From positions 1 to 58,795 of the forward strand of contig CANQRQ010000018.1 in NCBI GenBank assembly GCA_947626315.1: DNA of 58,795 nt. Reading direction: 5' to 3'. This DNA is from an uncultured Oscillospiraceae bacterium (GTDB lineage: Bacteria > Bacillota > Clostridia > Oscillospirales > Oscillospiraceae). The notes under the pieces are model-generated. The model was not told where the DNA came from. It saw only the letters and a program-made list of their open reading frames with translations, and did no database searches. Shown here piece after piece: positions 24,159-31,695 of the stretch; the first letter of the stretch is position 1, and every line of letters begins with the position of its first letter. Position numbers and translations under genes: made by a program.

Positions 24159-25508
24159 ATGGGAAAATATTTCGGAACGGACGGCTTCCGGGGCGAGGCC
24201 AACAAGACGCTGAACGTAGAGCACGCCTTCAAGATCGGCCGGTACCTGGGCTGGTACTACGGCCGGGACCACAAGGCCAAGGCGGTCATCGGCAAGGACA
24301 CCCGCCGCTCCAGCTATATGTTTGAGGCGGCCCTCTGCGCGGGGCTCACCGCCTCCGGGGCGGACGCCTATCTGCTGCACGTCACCAGCACCCCCAGCGT
24401 GTCCTACATCGCCCGGGCGGACGATTTTGACTGCGGCATCATGATCTCCGCCAGCCATAACCCCTACCAGGACAACGGCATCAAGCTGCTCAACGGCGAC
24501 GGGGAGAAGATGGAGGAGAGCCTGCTGGACGAGATCGAGGCCTATCTGGATGGCGGTGCGGAGCTGCCCTACGCCTGCGGGGCGGATATCGGCTGCACCG
24601 TGGACTACGCCGCCGGCCGCAACCGGTACATCGGGATGCTCATCTCCCTGGCCACCCGGTCCTACAAGGGCCGGCGTATCGGGCTGGACTGCGCCAACGG
24701 CAGCACCTGGATGATGGCCAAGAGCATCTTTGACGCCCTGGGGGCGGACACCTATGTGACCGGCAACCGGCCCGACGGGCTGAACATCAACGTGGACTGC
24801 GGCTCCACCCATATCGAGAACCTCCAGCGCTTCGTGCGGGAGCACAAGCTGGACGTGGGCTTCGCCTTTGACGGGGACGCGGACCGCTGCCTGGCGGTGG
24901 ACGACAAGGGAGACGTGATCAACGGGGACCACATTCTCTACATCTGCGCCAAGTACATGCAGGAGCAGGGGACCCTGGGCAAGTCCAAGGTGGTGACCAC
25001 CATCATGTCCAACATGGGCCTGTACAAGGCCCTGGACGAGCTGGGCATCGGCTATGAGCAGACCTCCGTGGGAGACAAATATGTGGCGGAGAACATGCGC
25101 CAGAACGGGCACCTGATCGGCGGCGAGCAGTCCGGGCACATCATCTTCGGCCGCCTGGCCAGCACCGGCGACGGGCTGCTAACCGCCATCAAGCTGATGG
25201 AGGTCATCTGCGAGACCAAGCTGCCCCTGTCCGAGCTTCGGGCCGGGATGCGCATGTACCCCCAGAAGCTGAAAAACGTGGTGGTCAGGGACAAGGATGA
25301 GACGCTCAAACACCCCCGGGTGCTCAAGGCGGTCCGGGAGGCGGAGCAGGAGCTGGGCAGCAATGGCCGGGTGGTCCTCCGCAAGAGCGGCACCGAGCCC
25401 CTGCTGCGGGTGATGGTGGAGGCGCTGAGCCCGGAGCTCTGCGAGGATATGACCGACAAGATCGTGGACGCCATGGGCGCCGCCGGAATGCTGATCGAGG
25501 TGAAATGA
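24159..25508 (+). CDS. glmM: Phosphoglucosamine mutase
   Basis: 449 residues, normal size. 'YFGTDGFRG' at the start, phosphoserine loop 'SASHNPYQDNGIK' (about 97-109), metal loop 'FDGDADR' (about 239-245), sugar-binding 'GGEQSGH' (about 325) and phosphate-binding 'RKSGTEPLLRVMVE' (about 407-420). GlmM converts glucosamine-6-phosphate to glucosamine-1-phosphate for UDP-GlcNAc. GAAGGAG precedes the ATG. It sits between the NagB-like gene and a beta-helix acyltransferase-like gene overlapping it by 4 nt. In many bacteria glmM follows dacA/cdaR; not so here. Confidence 0.93.
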   Translation: MGKYFGTDGFRGEANKTLNVEHAFKIGRYLGWYYGRDHKAKAVIGKDTRRSSYMFEAALCAGLTASGADAYLLHVTSTPSVSYIARADDFDCGIMISASHNPYQDNGIKLLNGDGEKMEESLLDEIEAYLDGGAELPYACGADIGCTVDYAAGRNRYIGMLISLATRSYKGRRIGLDCANGSTWMMAKSIFDALGADTYVTGNRPDGLNINVDCGSTHIENLQRFVREHKLDVGFAFDGDADRCLAVDDKGDVINGDHILYICAKYMQEQGTLGKSKVVTTIMSNMGLYKALDELGIGYEQTSVGDKYVAENMRQNGHLIGGEQSGHIIFGRLASTGDGLLTAIKLMEVICETKLPLSELRAGMRMYPQKLKNVVVRDKDETLKHPRVLKAVREAEQELGSNGRVVLRKSGTEPLLRVMVEALSPELCEDMTDKIVDAMGAAGMLIEVK

Positions 25509-26170
25509 CCGTGACGGAAATTACACAGCTGCTGGATCTGACAAAGACCATCGCCGCCGGCATCTTTGAGGGGAAGCGCTACCCCTGGGAGATCCTGGAC
25601 AGCCTGAAGGACTATATTCTCGCCCTGGGGGCGACCCTGGACCCGGCGGAATTTGAACACCCGGAGGAAGGGGTCTGGATTGCCAAAGACGCGGTGATCT
25701 TCCCCTCCGCCTACATCGGCGCCCCCTGCATCATCGACCGGGGGGCCCAGGTGCGCCACGGGGCCTTTATCCGGGGCAGCGCTATCGTGGGCAAAAACGC
25801 CGTGGTGGGCAACTCCGTGGAGCTGAAAAACGTGCTCCTCTTCGACGGGGTGCAGGTGCCCCATTATAACTATGTGGGGGACTCCGTCCTGGGCTACAAG
25901 GCCCACATGGGGGCCGGCTCCATCACCAGCAACGTGAAGAGCGACAAGACCCTGGTGGTGGTCAAGGAGCCTGGGAACCCCATCGAGACCGGCCGGAAAA
26001 AGCTGGGCGCCATTCTGGGGGACCAGGTGGAGATCGGCTGCAACAGCGTCCTGAATCCGGGGACGGTGATTGGCCGCCGCAGCAGCGTCTACCCCACCTC
26101 CTGCGTCCGGGGCGTGATCCCGGAGGACTGCATCTATAAGGATAAGGAGCACATCGTCCGGCGCAGCTGA
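25505..26170 (+). CDS. Left-handed beta-helix protein, GlmU-like/UDP-GlcNAc pyrophosphorylase-related
   Basis: 221 residues; ATG overlaps the glmM stop (ATGA). A short helical N-terminus ('LLDLTKTIAAGIFEGKRYPW') leads to hexapeptide repeats from about residue 60 to 205 ('IGAPCIIDRGAQVRHGAFIR', 'GKNAVVGNSVELKNVLL', 'IGCNSVLNPGTVIGRRSSVY'). This is the left-handed beta-helix of GlmU-type acyltransferases without the N-terminal nucleotidyltransferase domain. 'YNYVGDSVLGYKAHMGAGSI' and 'GAILGDQVEIG' match the GlmU active-site turns. Coupling to glmM makes acetylation of glucosamine-1-phosphate the natural guess. Confidence 0.8.
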   Translation: MTVTEITQLLDLTKTIAAGIFEGKRYPWEILDSLKDYILALGATLDPAEFEHPEEGVWIAKDAVIFPSAYIGAPCIIDRGAQVRHGAFIRGSAIVGKNAVVGNSVELKNVLLFDGVQVPHYNYVGDSVLGYKAHMGAGSITSNVKSDKTLVVVKEPGNPIETGRKKLGAILGDQVEIGCNSVLNPGTVIGRRSSVYPTSCVRGVIPEDCIYKDKEHIVRRS

Positions 26171-26191
26171 GAGAAAAGCTTTCTGACAGTC

Positions 26192-26228
26192 AGAGGCGGC
26201 AGCAAAAAAGCCTTTTGCTGCCGCCTCT
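26192..26228 (+). terminator. Intrinsic terminator of the amino-sugar operon
   Basis: A perfect 16-bp stem (26192-26207 with 26213-26228, loop AAGCC) 21 bp past the last stop. The T run is inside the stem. Confidence 0.7.
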
Positions 26229-26258
26229 TAATCTGCAAAAAAGCTTGCTCTTTGGAGG

Positions 26259-26562
26259 TAAACGAAAGTTTATCGTAGAAAGGCCGTTTTATTGAAGAAA
26301 GCAAAAAGGTTCTAGCTGGTCAATCGTCCACTTTCTCTTTGTGCGGCCAAAGAGAAAGTGGACAGAAAGAGAAACGCCGCCCGGGGAAGAATCCCCGGGG
26401 CCCCTCTGGGAGCAGGGTACAGCAGACCCGTTCTCAGGTCGCCCGTCATCTTTCTTGCCGGTTTACCCCGGTGCAAACACTGGTAAAAGTCGCTCCTGCG
26501 GTCGCACGCACATATATACGTGGCTCGCTGGGTACTTGTTTCCTCTCACAAACTTTCGTTTA
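26259..26562. repeat. Structured dispersed element, copy 1
   Basis: Bounded by a 13-bp inverted repeat: TAAACGAAAGTTT (26259-26271) and AAACTTTCGTTTA (26550-26562). Inside: a 15-bp stem (26327-26341 with 26348-26362), CCCGGGGA/TCCCCGGG hairpin (about 26380-26399), a conserved block with 'CAGACCCGTTCT', 'TTTACCCCGGTGC', 'TGCGGTCGCACGCACATAT' and 'ACGTGGCTCGCTGGG'. The same order recurs at 41278-41510. Short open frames in it run through the hairpins and are not credible genes. It fills the gap before the spo0A regulatory region. Confidence 0.8.
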
Positions 26563-26594
26563 TCTTCGGAGTAGATTTCGTCTTTCTTTAACAC

Positions 26595-26644
26595 AACAAG
26601 GGGCTGCAGCTCAACTTCTCGTTTTGCTGCAGCCCCTTGTTTTA
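26595..26644 (+). terminator. Strong terminator downstream of the structured element
   Basis: ACAAGGGGCTGCAGC pairs with GCTGCAGCCCCTTGT (26596-26610, 26626-26640) followed by TTTT. No protein gene lies between this and the previous terminator at 26228, so it implies a separate non-coding transcript over the element, or insulation of spo0A. Confidence 0.65.
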
Positions 26645-26806
26645 CGTTTTACGGGTCTTCCCGCCGCTGTCTGGTAAGCGCCAGGCTTCTCCGTTCAGAA
26701 AGCTCCTTCTTCCCGTGAAACTCCATGTCTCCCTTCGTCAGTTTGCGGGAAGTATGGGGATTTTTTCCGTTTCTATGCGCGACAGGAGATGCCCATTTTT
26801 TGGAAA

Positions 26807-26937
26807 TTCGACATTTTTCGACAAAAGATAGAAAAAAATTCTGAAGTATTTTGTCGAAAGCCCTTGCACTTTGAAAAATTTAGATTTATTATGTCAACAA
26901 GTTCTCTGCGAAATTCGACAGGATTCTGTTGTCGCAA
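26807..26937. promoter_or_regulatory. Cluster of Spo0A boxes upstream of spo0A
   Basis: The core TGTCGAA or its complement occurs at 26807-26813, 26816-26822 (within TTTTTCGACAAAA), 26852-26858 (within TTTTGTCGAAA) and 26914-26920; TTGTCGCAA at 26929-26937 is a near match. The first three lie upstream of the -35 and the last two downstream of the -10. Confidence 0.8.
26864..26892 (+). promoter_or_regulatory. Promoter of spo0A
   Basis: TTGCAC (26864-26869), 17-bp spacer, TATTAT (26887-26892), embedded in the 0A-box cluster. A sigma-H promoter was looked for but not recognised. Confidence 0.65.
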
Positions 26938-27034
26938 GCATGTCAACTATGGTAAATTTAACAGGACACAACGGTGAATCTGCTTGAATAAGTACAGGAT
27001 TGCTCCGTACATTGCATAAATGGGAGGAAAAATT

Positions 27035-27832
27035 ATGGAAACCAAAACGCGCATCCTGATCGCTGACGCGAACGCGGATTTTTGCAAGCTTCTGACTGAC
27101 ATGATTGCCGCAGAGGCGGACATGGAGGTGGCGGCAACAGCTTCCGACGGCATTGAAGCGCTGGCTCTGCTGGCGGAGCAGCTGCCGGATGTGCTGCTTC
27201 TGGATCTGGTCCTGCCCAAGCTGGACGGGCTGGAGGTGCTCAGCCGCCTGCCGGAGACCGGCGCCCACTGCCATGTAATTGTCCTCTCCGGCTTCGTCAA
27301 CAGTAAGGTGGTGGGCGACTGCTCCGCCCGGGGCGCCGACTATTTTATGCCGAAGCCTTGCGATATGCCGGCGCTTTTCGGCCGGATCCGTCAGCTTGTG
27401 GGGACGGACAAGCCCTCCGTGCCCACCGGCGGCTTTGACTGCCGCCCGGCGGCCCAAACCGCCCGGGCGGACGCCAATCTGGAGGCCGTTGTGACGGATA
27501 TCATCCACGAGATCGGCGTTCCCGCCCACATCAAGGGCTACCAGTACCTGCGCGAGGCCATCATCCTCACCATCCACGACATGGACATGATCAACGCCGT
27601 CACCAAGGTGCTGTACCCCGAGGTGGCCAAGAAGTTCGGGACCACGCCCTCCCGGGTGGAGCGGGCGATCCGCCACGCCATCGAGGTGGCCTGGGACCGG
27701 GGCGATATCGAGGTGCTGCAGAAGTTCTTCGGCTATACGGTTTCCAATATCAAGGGCAAGCCTACCAATTCGGAGTTTATCGCCATGATCGCGGACTATT
27801 TGTCCCTGCGGCGGAAGCAGGCCATGCAATAA
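27035..27832 (+). CDS. spo0A: Sporulation master regulator Spo0A
   Basis: 265 residues. N-terminal receiver domain (about 5-120): acidic pair 'IADANAD' near residue 10, phosphoacceptor Asp in '[17 protein letters not shown]' (about 57), Thr/Ser in 'VIVLSGF' and Lys in 'FMPKPCD'. C-terminal DNA-binding domain (about 150-262) carries the Spo0A signature '[18 protein letters not shown]' and the recognition helix region '[18 protein letters not shown]'. ATG 27035 is chosen over an ATG five codons upstream because GGGAGG lies 7 nt before it. Phosphorylated Spo0A starts sporulation; its own 0A boxes upstream point to autoregulation. The convergent neighbour is spoIIID. Confidence 0.96.
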   Translation: METKTRILIADANADFCKLLTDMIAAEADMEVAATASDGIEALALLAEQLPDVLLLDLVLPKLDGLEVLSRLPETGAHCHVIVLSGFVNSKVVGDCSARGADYFMPKPCDMPALFGRIRQLVGTDKPSVPTGGFDCRPAAQTARADANLEAVVTDIIHEIGVPAHIKGYQYLREAIILTIHDMDMINAVTKVLYPEVAKKFGTTPSRVERAIRHAIEVAWDRGDIEVLQKFFGYTVSNIKGKPTNSEFIAMIADYLSLRRKQAMQ

Positions 27833-27872
27833 AGCGGCCTGCCGCGGCGCCGGGCAGCTGCTTATAAGGCTT

Positions 27873-27917
27873 CTCGGGGCTCTGCCGGAAATTCGGCAGA
27901 GCCCCGAGAATTTTTTC
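27873..27917. terminator. Terminator between convergent spo0A and spoIIID
   Basis: Perfect 16-bp stem (27873-27888 with 27895-27910, loop GAAATT) followed by ATTTTTT on the plus strand. Confidence 0.85.
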
Positions 27918-27936
27918 TGCTTCTTCGGCCGGTCCC

Positions 27937-28200
27937 TTAATCGTCCGGGTCCTGTTCACCCCGGTATTTGCGCTGGGTGGCCAGACCGCCCCGGATGTGC
28001 CGCTCCGCCTTGTTCAGGTCCAGCAGCTGCCGCACCTGCCGGTACAGCGCCGGATTCAGCCGCGGCAGCCGGTCTGTCAGATCCTTGTGTACGGTAGACT
28101 TGGAGATGCCGAACTGAGAGGCCGCGGCGCGGACCGTCGCTTTATTTTCGATTATATACACGGCCAGATCACAGGCGCGCTCTTCGATATTTGTACGCAC
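27937..28200 (-). CDS. spoIIID: Sporulation regulator SpoIIID
   Basis: 87 residues. Compared with SpoIIID of Bacillus, the text 'VYIIENKATVRAAASQFGIS', 'KSTVHKDLTDRLPRLNP' and 'HIRGGLATQRKYRG' is diagnostic: a helix-turn-helix followed by the basic C-terminal helix used for monomeric DNA binding. SpoIIID controls mother-cell genes during sporulation. The start is GTG at 28200, 8 nt after GGGGAG; in-frame codons upstream would add residues that the family lacks. Its position opposite spo0A is a neat sporulation pair, though such genes are usually apart. Confidence 0.92.
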   Translation of the reverse strand: MRTNIEERACDLAVYIIENKATVRAAASQFGISKSTVHKDLTDRLPRLNPALYRQVRQLLDLNKAERHIRGGLATQRKYRGEQDPDD

Positions 28201-28387
28201 AGACACCACTCCCCATTTTCTCGTACTCCATGTATATGGCCCGGAACGGAGAGTTATGAGAGCGGCGCTGGTGAAAGCCAAAAACGGCCGTTAACTCGTC
28301 ACCGCCAAGTCTTTCTGATCAATCATAATGTAAATGACGGGAAAAAGCAAAGCGTGGAGGAAAAACATAAAAAAGAGGACGAACAAA

Positions 28388-28428
28388 AAGCACGAAGTAT
28401 AGGGGGAATTCCCCTGTGCTTCGTGCTT
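28388..28428 (-). terminator. Terminator of the defence operon
   Basis: AAGCACGAAG/CTTCGTGCTT with an inner GGGG-AATT-CCCC, 30 bp past the Res stop and followed on minus by TTTTTG. Bases 28201-28387 between spoIIID and this hairpin show no gene. Confidence 0.75.
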
Positions 28429-28457
28429 CTTTATGGACATTAAACTCTGCGTGACCT

Positions 28458-31400
28458 TCACTTCATGACTTTTTCCAGCAGAGACTTATAGCTGTCTACA
28501 ACATCGTAAACAACATTGCCATTGGAAATAGCTTTGAAATGTTCTCTTGCGCAGTGGATCTTGGCCGCCTCAATCAGTCTCAACTGCATTGAATTCATGG
28601 AGCCCTTTGTCTCTGCCACGAAATAGATGTGCTTTGCTTTACCTTCATAGAAGGCAATCGCCCAGTCCGGATTGTAGTGGCCAACCGGTGTGGAAATATA
28701 GAAGCCATCCGGCAGCTTGACGTAAACTGCGACATCTGTGTTGGTATCAAGGTCGGCTGCGAAGTCGCGCTCGTTGCTGGAGTCATAGACAATATGGTCG
28801 TAAAGGTGCTTTTTGACTTTCATCGCGTTTACACCCAGCTTGCCCTTGATGGTCGGCTTGGTAAATACATCCGTATCGTAATGCTCGTCCAGAACATTAT
28901 ATGTAATATGCTCAATGATAGCCATTGCCTTCTGGTCATTGATCAGGGAGGCCGCCTTCAGAATGAATTCCTCCGGATTATCCTTAAACTGATGGAAGAC
29001 CTGCGGCTGGATACCCTGAAGGATCGCGATGATAGCCTTTCTTGTCAGGCCCGTCTCCCCGACCAGTTTTCCAACCAGGTCATACTTCACGTTTGAATTT
29101 GCTGTGACTGCCACAGCATAACTGGCAGATTCTTCTTTAACGAAGGAAGTTCCGGACATAAGGTCATCTTTAGACTTGATGGATTCCATCGATCCGGTTT
29201 CAACGCGGAAGTAGATCTTTGAAACGCGCAGCTTGCTGTCCAACGAAGCAATGGACTTACGAATCAGCTCATCCGTGTCAAAGTTTACCACATATACTGA
29301 CTTGGCATTGATCTTGGACCAAAGCGCCTTAAACTCCGGCATCGCCAGCTTTTCCTCATCGACCTGAAGCTCCACATTGTTGCTGCGGGCATTTTCAGGC
29401 CGCATACTGCGGGCATCATAGAGGGAGTCAAGAATCTCAATAACAGAAGCTGCAGAATCAGCGACCTCCTCAGCAATCTTGATTTCTCCATTATCCTTGT
29501 CTTGATAGTACTTATCTGTCAGAACACCCTTACGGTCGATATAGCCATTGATGATCATATCGTAGTGAATGGCTGAGGCAGTATCGCGATCGATGACTTG
29601 TTCGTTGCCCTCGTCGTCCTTGATGACCTTGCCGACAAACAGATCCACTGTGACCGCCCGCGGACGGTCTGCTACAGCGTCCGCCGTTTCCTTCTGAATG
29701 CCCTCTGCAAAGGAATCGTAGCTCTCACTGGCAATAACAGTCAGAACATTGATATTGTGTACGTCGTTGCCCAGCATGTTTGTATCCATACGCTCACCAT
29801 CCTGATTGACGCACAGACGCAGACCGCGGCCCACCTCCTGACGTTTACGAACCTCGCTGTTCGATTGCTTCAACGTACATATTTGGAATACGTTAGGATT
29901 ATCCCAGCCTTCTCGCAAAGCGGAGTGCGAGAAGATAAAACGCACCGGAGACCTCTTCGGATCGCGGTCCAAAAGGAGCTCTTTGTTTTTCATGATCAGC
30001 TCATAGGCGCTGACGTCGTCAGAGGTCGTTTCTTTTCTGCCGACCTTGCTGTTGATCATCTTGCCCTTGCCATCCACGGAGAAGTACCCGGCGTGAGTCT
30101 TGGACGCCGTAATGCTGTTCAGGTATTTGATGTAATCATCTTCGCCGAGGGAAATCTGCAGGTTGCTGATGATGTCCTCATATTCTTCCTCGAACATTGT
30201 CGCGTATTTACCGTTCACCGGCTGACCGGCAGCATCGTACTCACGGTAATTGGCCACTTCATCGATGAAAAACAGGCTCAGGACTTTGATACCCTTATAG
30301 AACAGCTGGCGCTCTCTCTGAATATGGGAGAGGATCGTCTCACGGATCTGGATTCTGCGCAGCTGGTCCTCATCGACATTACCGATCACATTACCGGCAA
30401 AGATCTTAACGCCGTTCAGAAACTCCACAGAGTCATCACGTCCATCGATGGATTTCACCACGAAACCGTTCTTGTATTCTTCCAGTTCTTTAGATTTGTC
30501 ATAAAGATTATCGCCGACCTTGACGACCATGCTCTTAGGCTTGGGGCCCGCAGCTGTCCTTACGTCAAATTGCAGCGTAGCCGTAGGCTCGCTCTTTGAA
30601 AGATTGATGCTCTCCAGATAGATATAGCTGTTGGTAGCGGTGGTGCCCGTCCTCGCAATCCCCTTGACCGAGATCTTTTTAACGAGACGCTTGTTGTAGG
30701 CCTCTATCGCGTCAAGGCGATAGACCAAGTTATAGATGCTGTCGCTCTTGTGTGTAGCGGAATACCGCAGCGTCAGCAGTGGATGAAACTCTTTCAGGCG
30801 CTCCTTTGTCTGCTTACCCTCAACGGACTGGGGCTCGTCGATGATCAAGATCGGATTTGTCTTGGCAATAATATCAATTGGCCTGCGGGAACGAAACTCG
30901 TCCAGCTTCATGTATATTCTTCTGGCGTCCTTGCCCTTGGCGTTAAACGCCTGTGAATTGATGATCATGACGTTGATGGAGCTGTCCGATGCAAAGCGGT
31001 CGATCTCTGTAAGTTGTGAAGAATTATAGATGAAGTAACGGATCTTCTTGCCATACTCCTCCGCAAAGTGCTCCTGTGTCATTTCGAAGGACTTATAGAC
31101 GCCCTCACGGATCGCGATGCTCGGCACAACAATGATGAACTTGCTCCAGCCGTAGTGCTTGTTAAGCTCATACATGGTTTTGATGTAGGTATAGGTCTTG
31201 CCGACACCGGTCTCCATTTCGACTGTCAGGTTATACCCGTCAGCGCGGCCCTCCAGCTTTGAAGACGGCGCGATCTGATTCGCCCGCTGGATCTTCTGCA
31301 GGTGCTCCAATATAAGCTGATCGTTCAGCTCCGGAATGATCCGGTGGTTGCTCCAACCGGTGTAATCTTCTTCCTCATTCATGCCGATCTGGAATGTACC

Positions 31401-31514
31401 GGCGCCACGGTCCATCATGTAGGAAGGCGTTAGATAAGGCTGGCCGGCGAAGACATCGACGACCGCCTTGGCAGCGTCCGCTTGGAATTTTTGATGTTTG
31501 TATTGCAGCTTCAT
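28458..31514 (-). CDS. Type III restriction enzyme, Res subunit
   Basis: 1018 residues, standard length. An N-terminal SF2 helicase: Walker A 'VEMETGVGKTYTYI' (about 98-111), motif Ia 'FIIVVPSIAIREGVYKS', DExx box in the type III form 'ILIIDEPQSVEGK' (about 222), motif III 'LRYSATHK', motif VI region 'KRQEVGRGLRLCVNQ' (about 560). The C-terminal part (about 880-1010) should hold the PD-(D/E)xK nuclease: 'SNERDFAADLD' then 'FVAETKG' fits the D...ExK pattern. The enzyme cuts when two unmethylated sites are met by translocating Res-Mod. Start ATG has only a weak upstream site. 181 bp separate it from mod. Confidence 0.92.
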   Translation of the reverse strand: MKLQYKHQKFQADAAKAVVDVFAGQPYLTPSYMMDRGAGTFQIGMNEEEDYTGWSNHRIIPELNDQLILEHLQKIQRANQIAPSSKLEGRADGYNLTVEMETGVGKTYTYIKTMYELNKHYGWSKFIIVVPSIAIREGVYKSFEMTQEHFAEEYGKKIRYFIYNSSQLTEIDRFASDSSINVMIINSQAFNAKGKDARRIYMKLDEFRSRRPIDIIAKTNPILIIDEPQSVEGKQTKERLKEFHPLLTLRYSATHKSDSIYNLVYRLDAIEAYNKRLVKKISVKGIARTGTTATNSYIYLESINLSKSEPTATLQFDVRTAAGPKPKSMVVKVGDNLYDKSKELEEYKNGFVVKSIDGRDDSVEFLNGVKIFAGNVIGNVDEDQLRRIQIRETILSHIQRERQLFYKGIKVLSLFFIDEVANYREYDAAGQPVNGKYATMFEEEYEDIISNLQISLGEDDYIKYLNSITASKTHAGYFSVDGKGKMINSKVGRKETTSDDVSAYELIMKNKELLLDRDPKRSPVRFIFSHSALREGWDNPNVFQICTLKQSNSEVRKRQEVGRGLRLCVNQDGERMDTNMLGNDVHNINVLTVIASESYDSFAEGIQKETADAVADRPRAVTVDLFVGKVIKDDEGNEQVIDRDTASAIHYDMIINGYIDRKGVLTDKYYQDKDNGEIKIAEEVADSAASVIEILDSLYDARSMRPENARSNNVELQVDEEKLAMPEFKALWSKINAKSVYVVNFDTDELIRKSIASLDSKLRVSKIYFRVETGSMESIKSKDDLMSGTSFVKEESASYAVAVTANSNVKYDLVGKLVGETGLTRKAIIAILQGIQPQVFHQFKDNPEEFILKAASLINDQKAMAIIEHITYNVLDEHYDTDVFTKPTIKGKLGVNAMKVKKHLYDHIVYDSSNERDFAADLDTNTDVAVYVKLPDGFYISTPVGHYNPDWAIAFYEGKAKHIYFVAETKGSMNSMQLRLIEAAKIHCAREHFKAISNGNVVYDVVDSYKSLLEKVMK

Positions 31515-31652
31515 ATAGACCTGTCACCGTTCCCTTTCTGTACTTGCTGCCGGAAGTTTTCAGATTGGCTAAACGCTGTTTCGCCAATTTGATTTCCGGA
31601 ACAGGCATTATAAAACCGCCGTATATTCTTATATATTACGATCATAATACCT

Positions 31653-31685
31653 TTCGTAAATCCGAAACACGCTTCGAAAATCCGA
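31653..31685. promoter_or_regulatory. Direct repeat at the mod/res junction
   Basis: TTCGTAAATCCGA (31653-31665) and TTCGAAAATCCGA (31673-31685) are 13-mers with one difference and a period of 20 bp, lying 11 bp past the mod stop and before res. The AT-rich segment that follows toward res could hold a promoter; no clear -35/-10 pair was read. Confidence 0.4.
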
Positions 31686-31695
31686 GAATTCTTTC

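Noticed and set aside
26339-26677. Short open frames inside structured element copy 1
   Set aside because: They run through hairpins, and although the similar frame in copy 2 (41288-41566) gives related text, this follows from DNA conservation; the changes between copies preserve pairing rather than codons.
31375-31608. 77-codon minus-strand frame MPVPEIKLAKQRL... before res
   Set aside because: It overlaps the well-supported res start out of frame and turns into Arg/Pro-rich text there; at most its first 30 codons could be a leader remnant.
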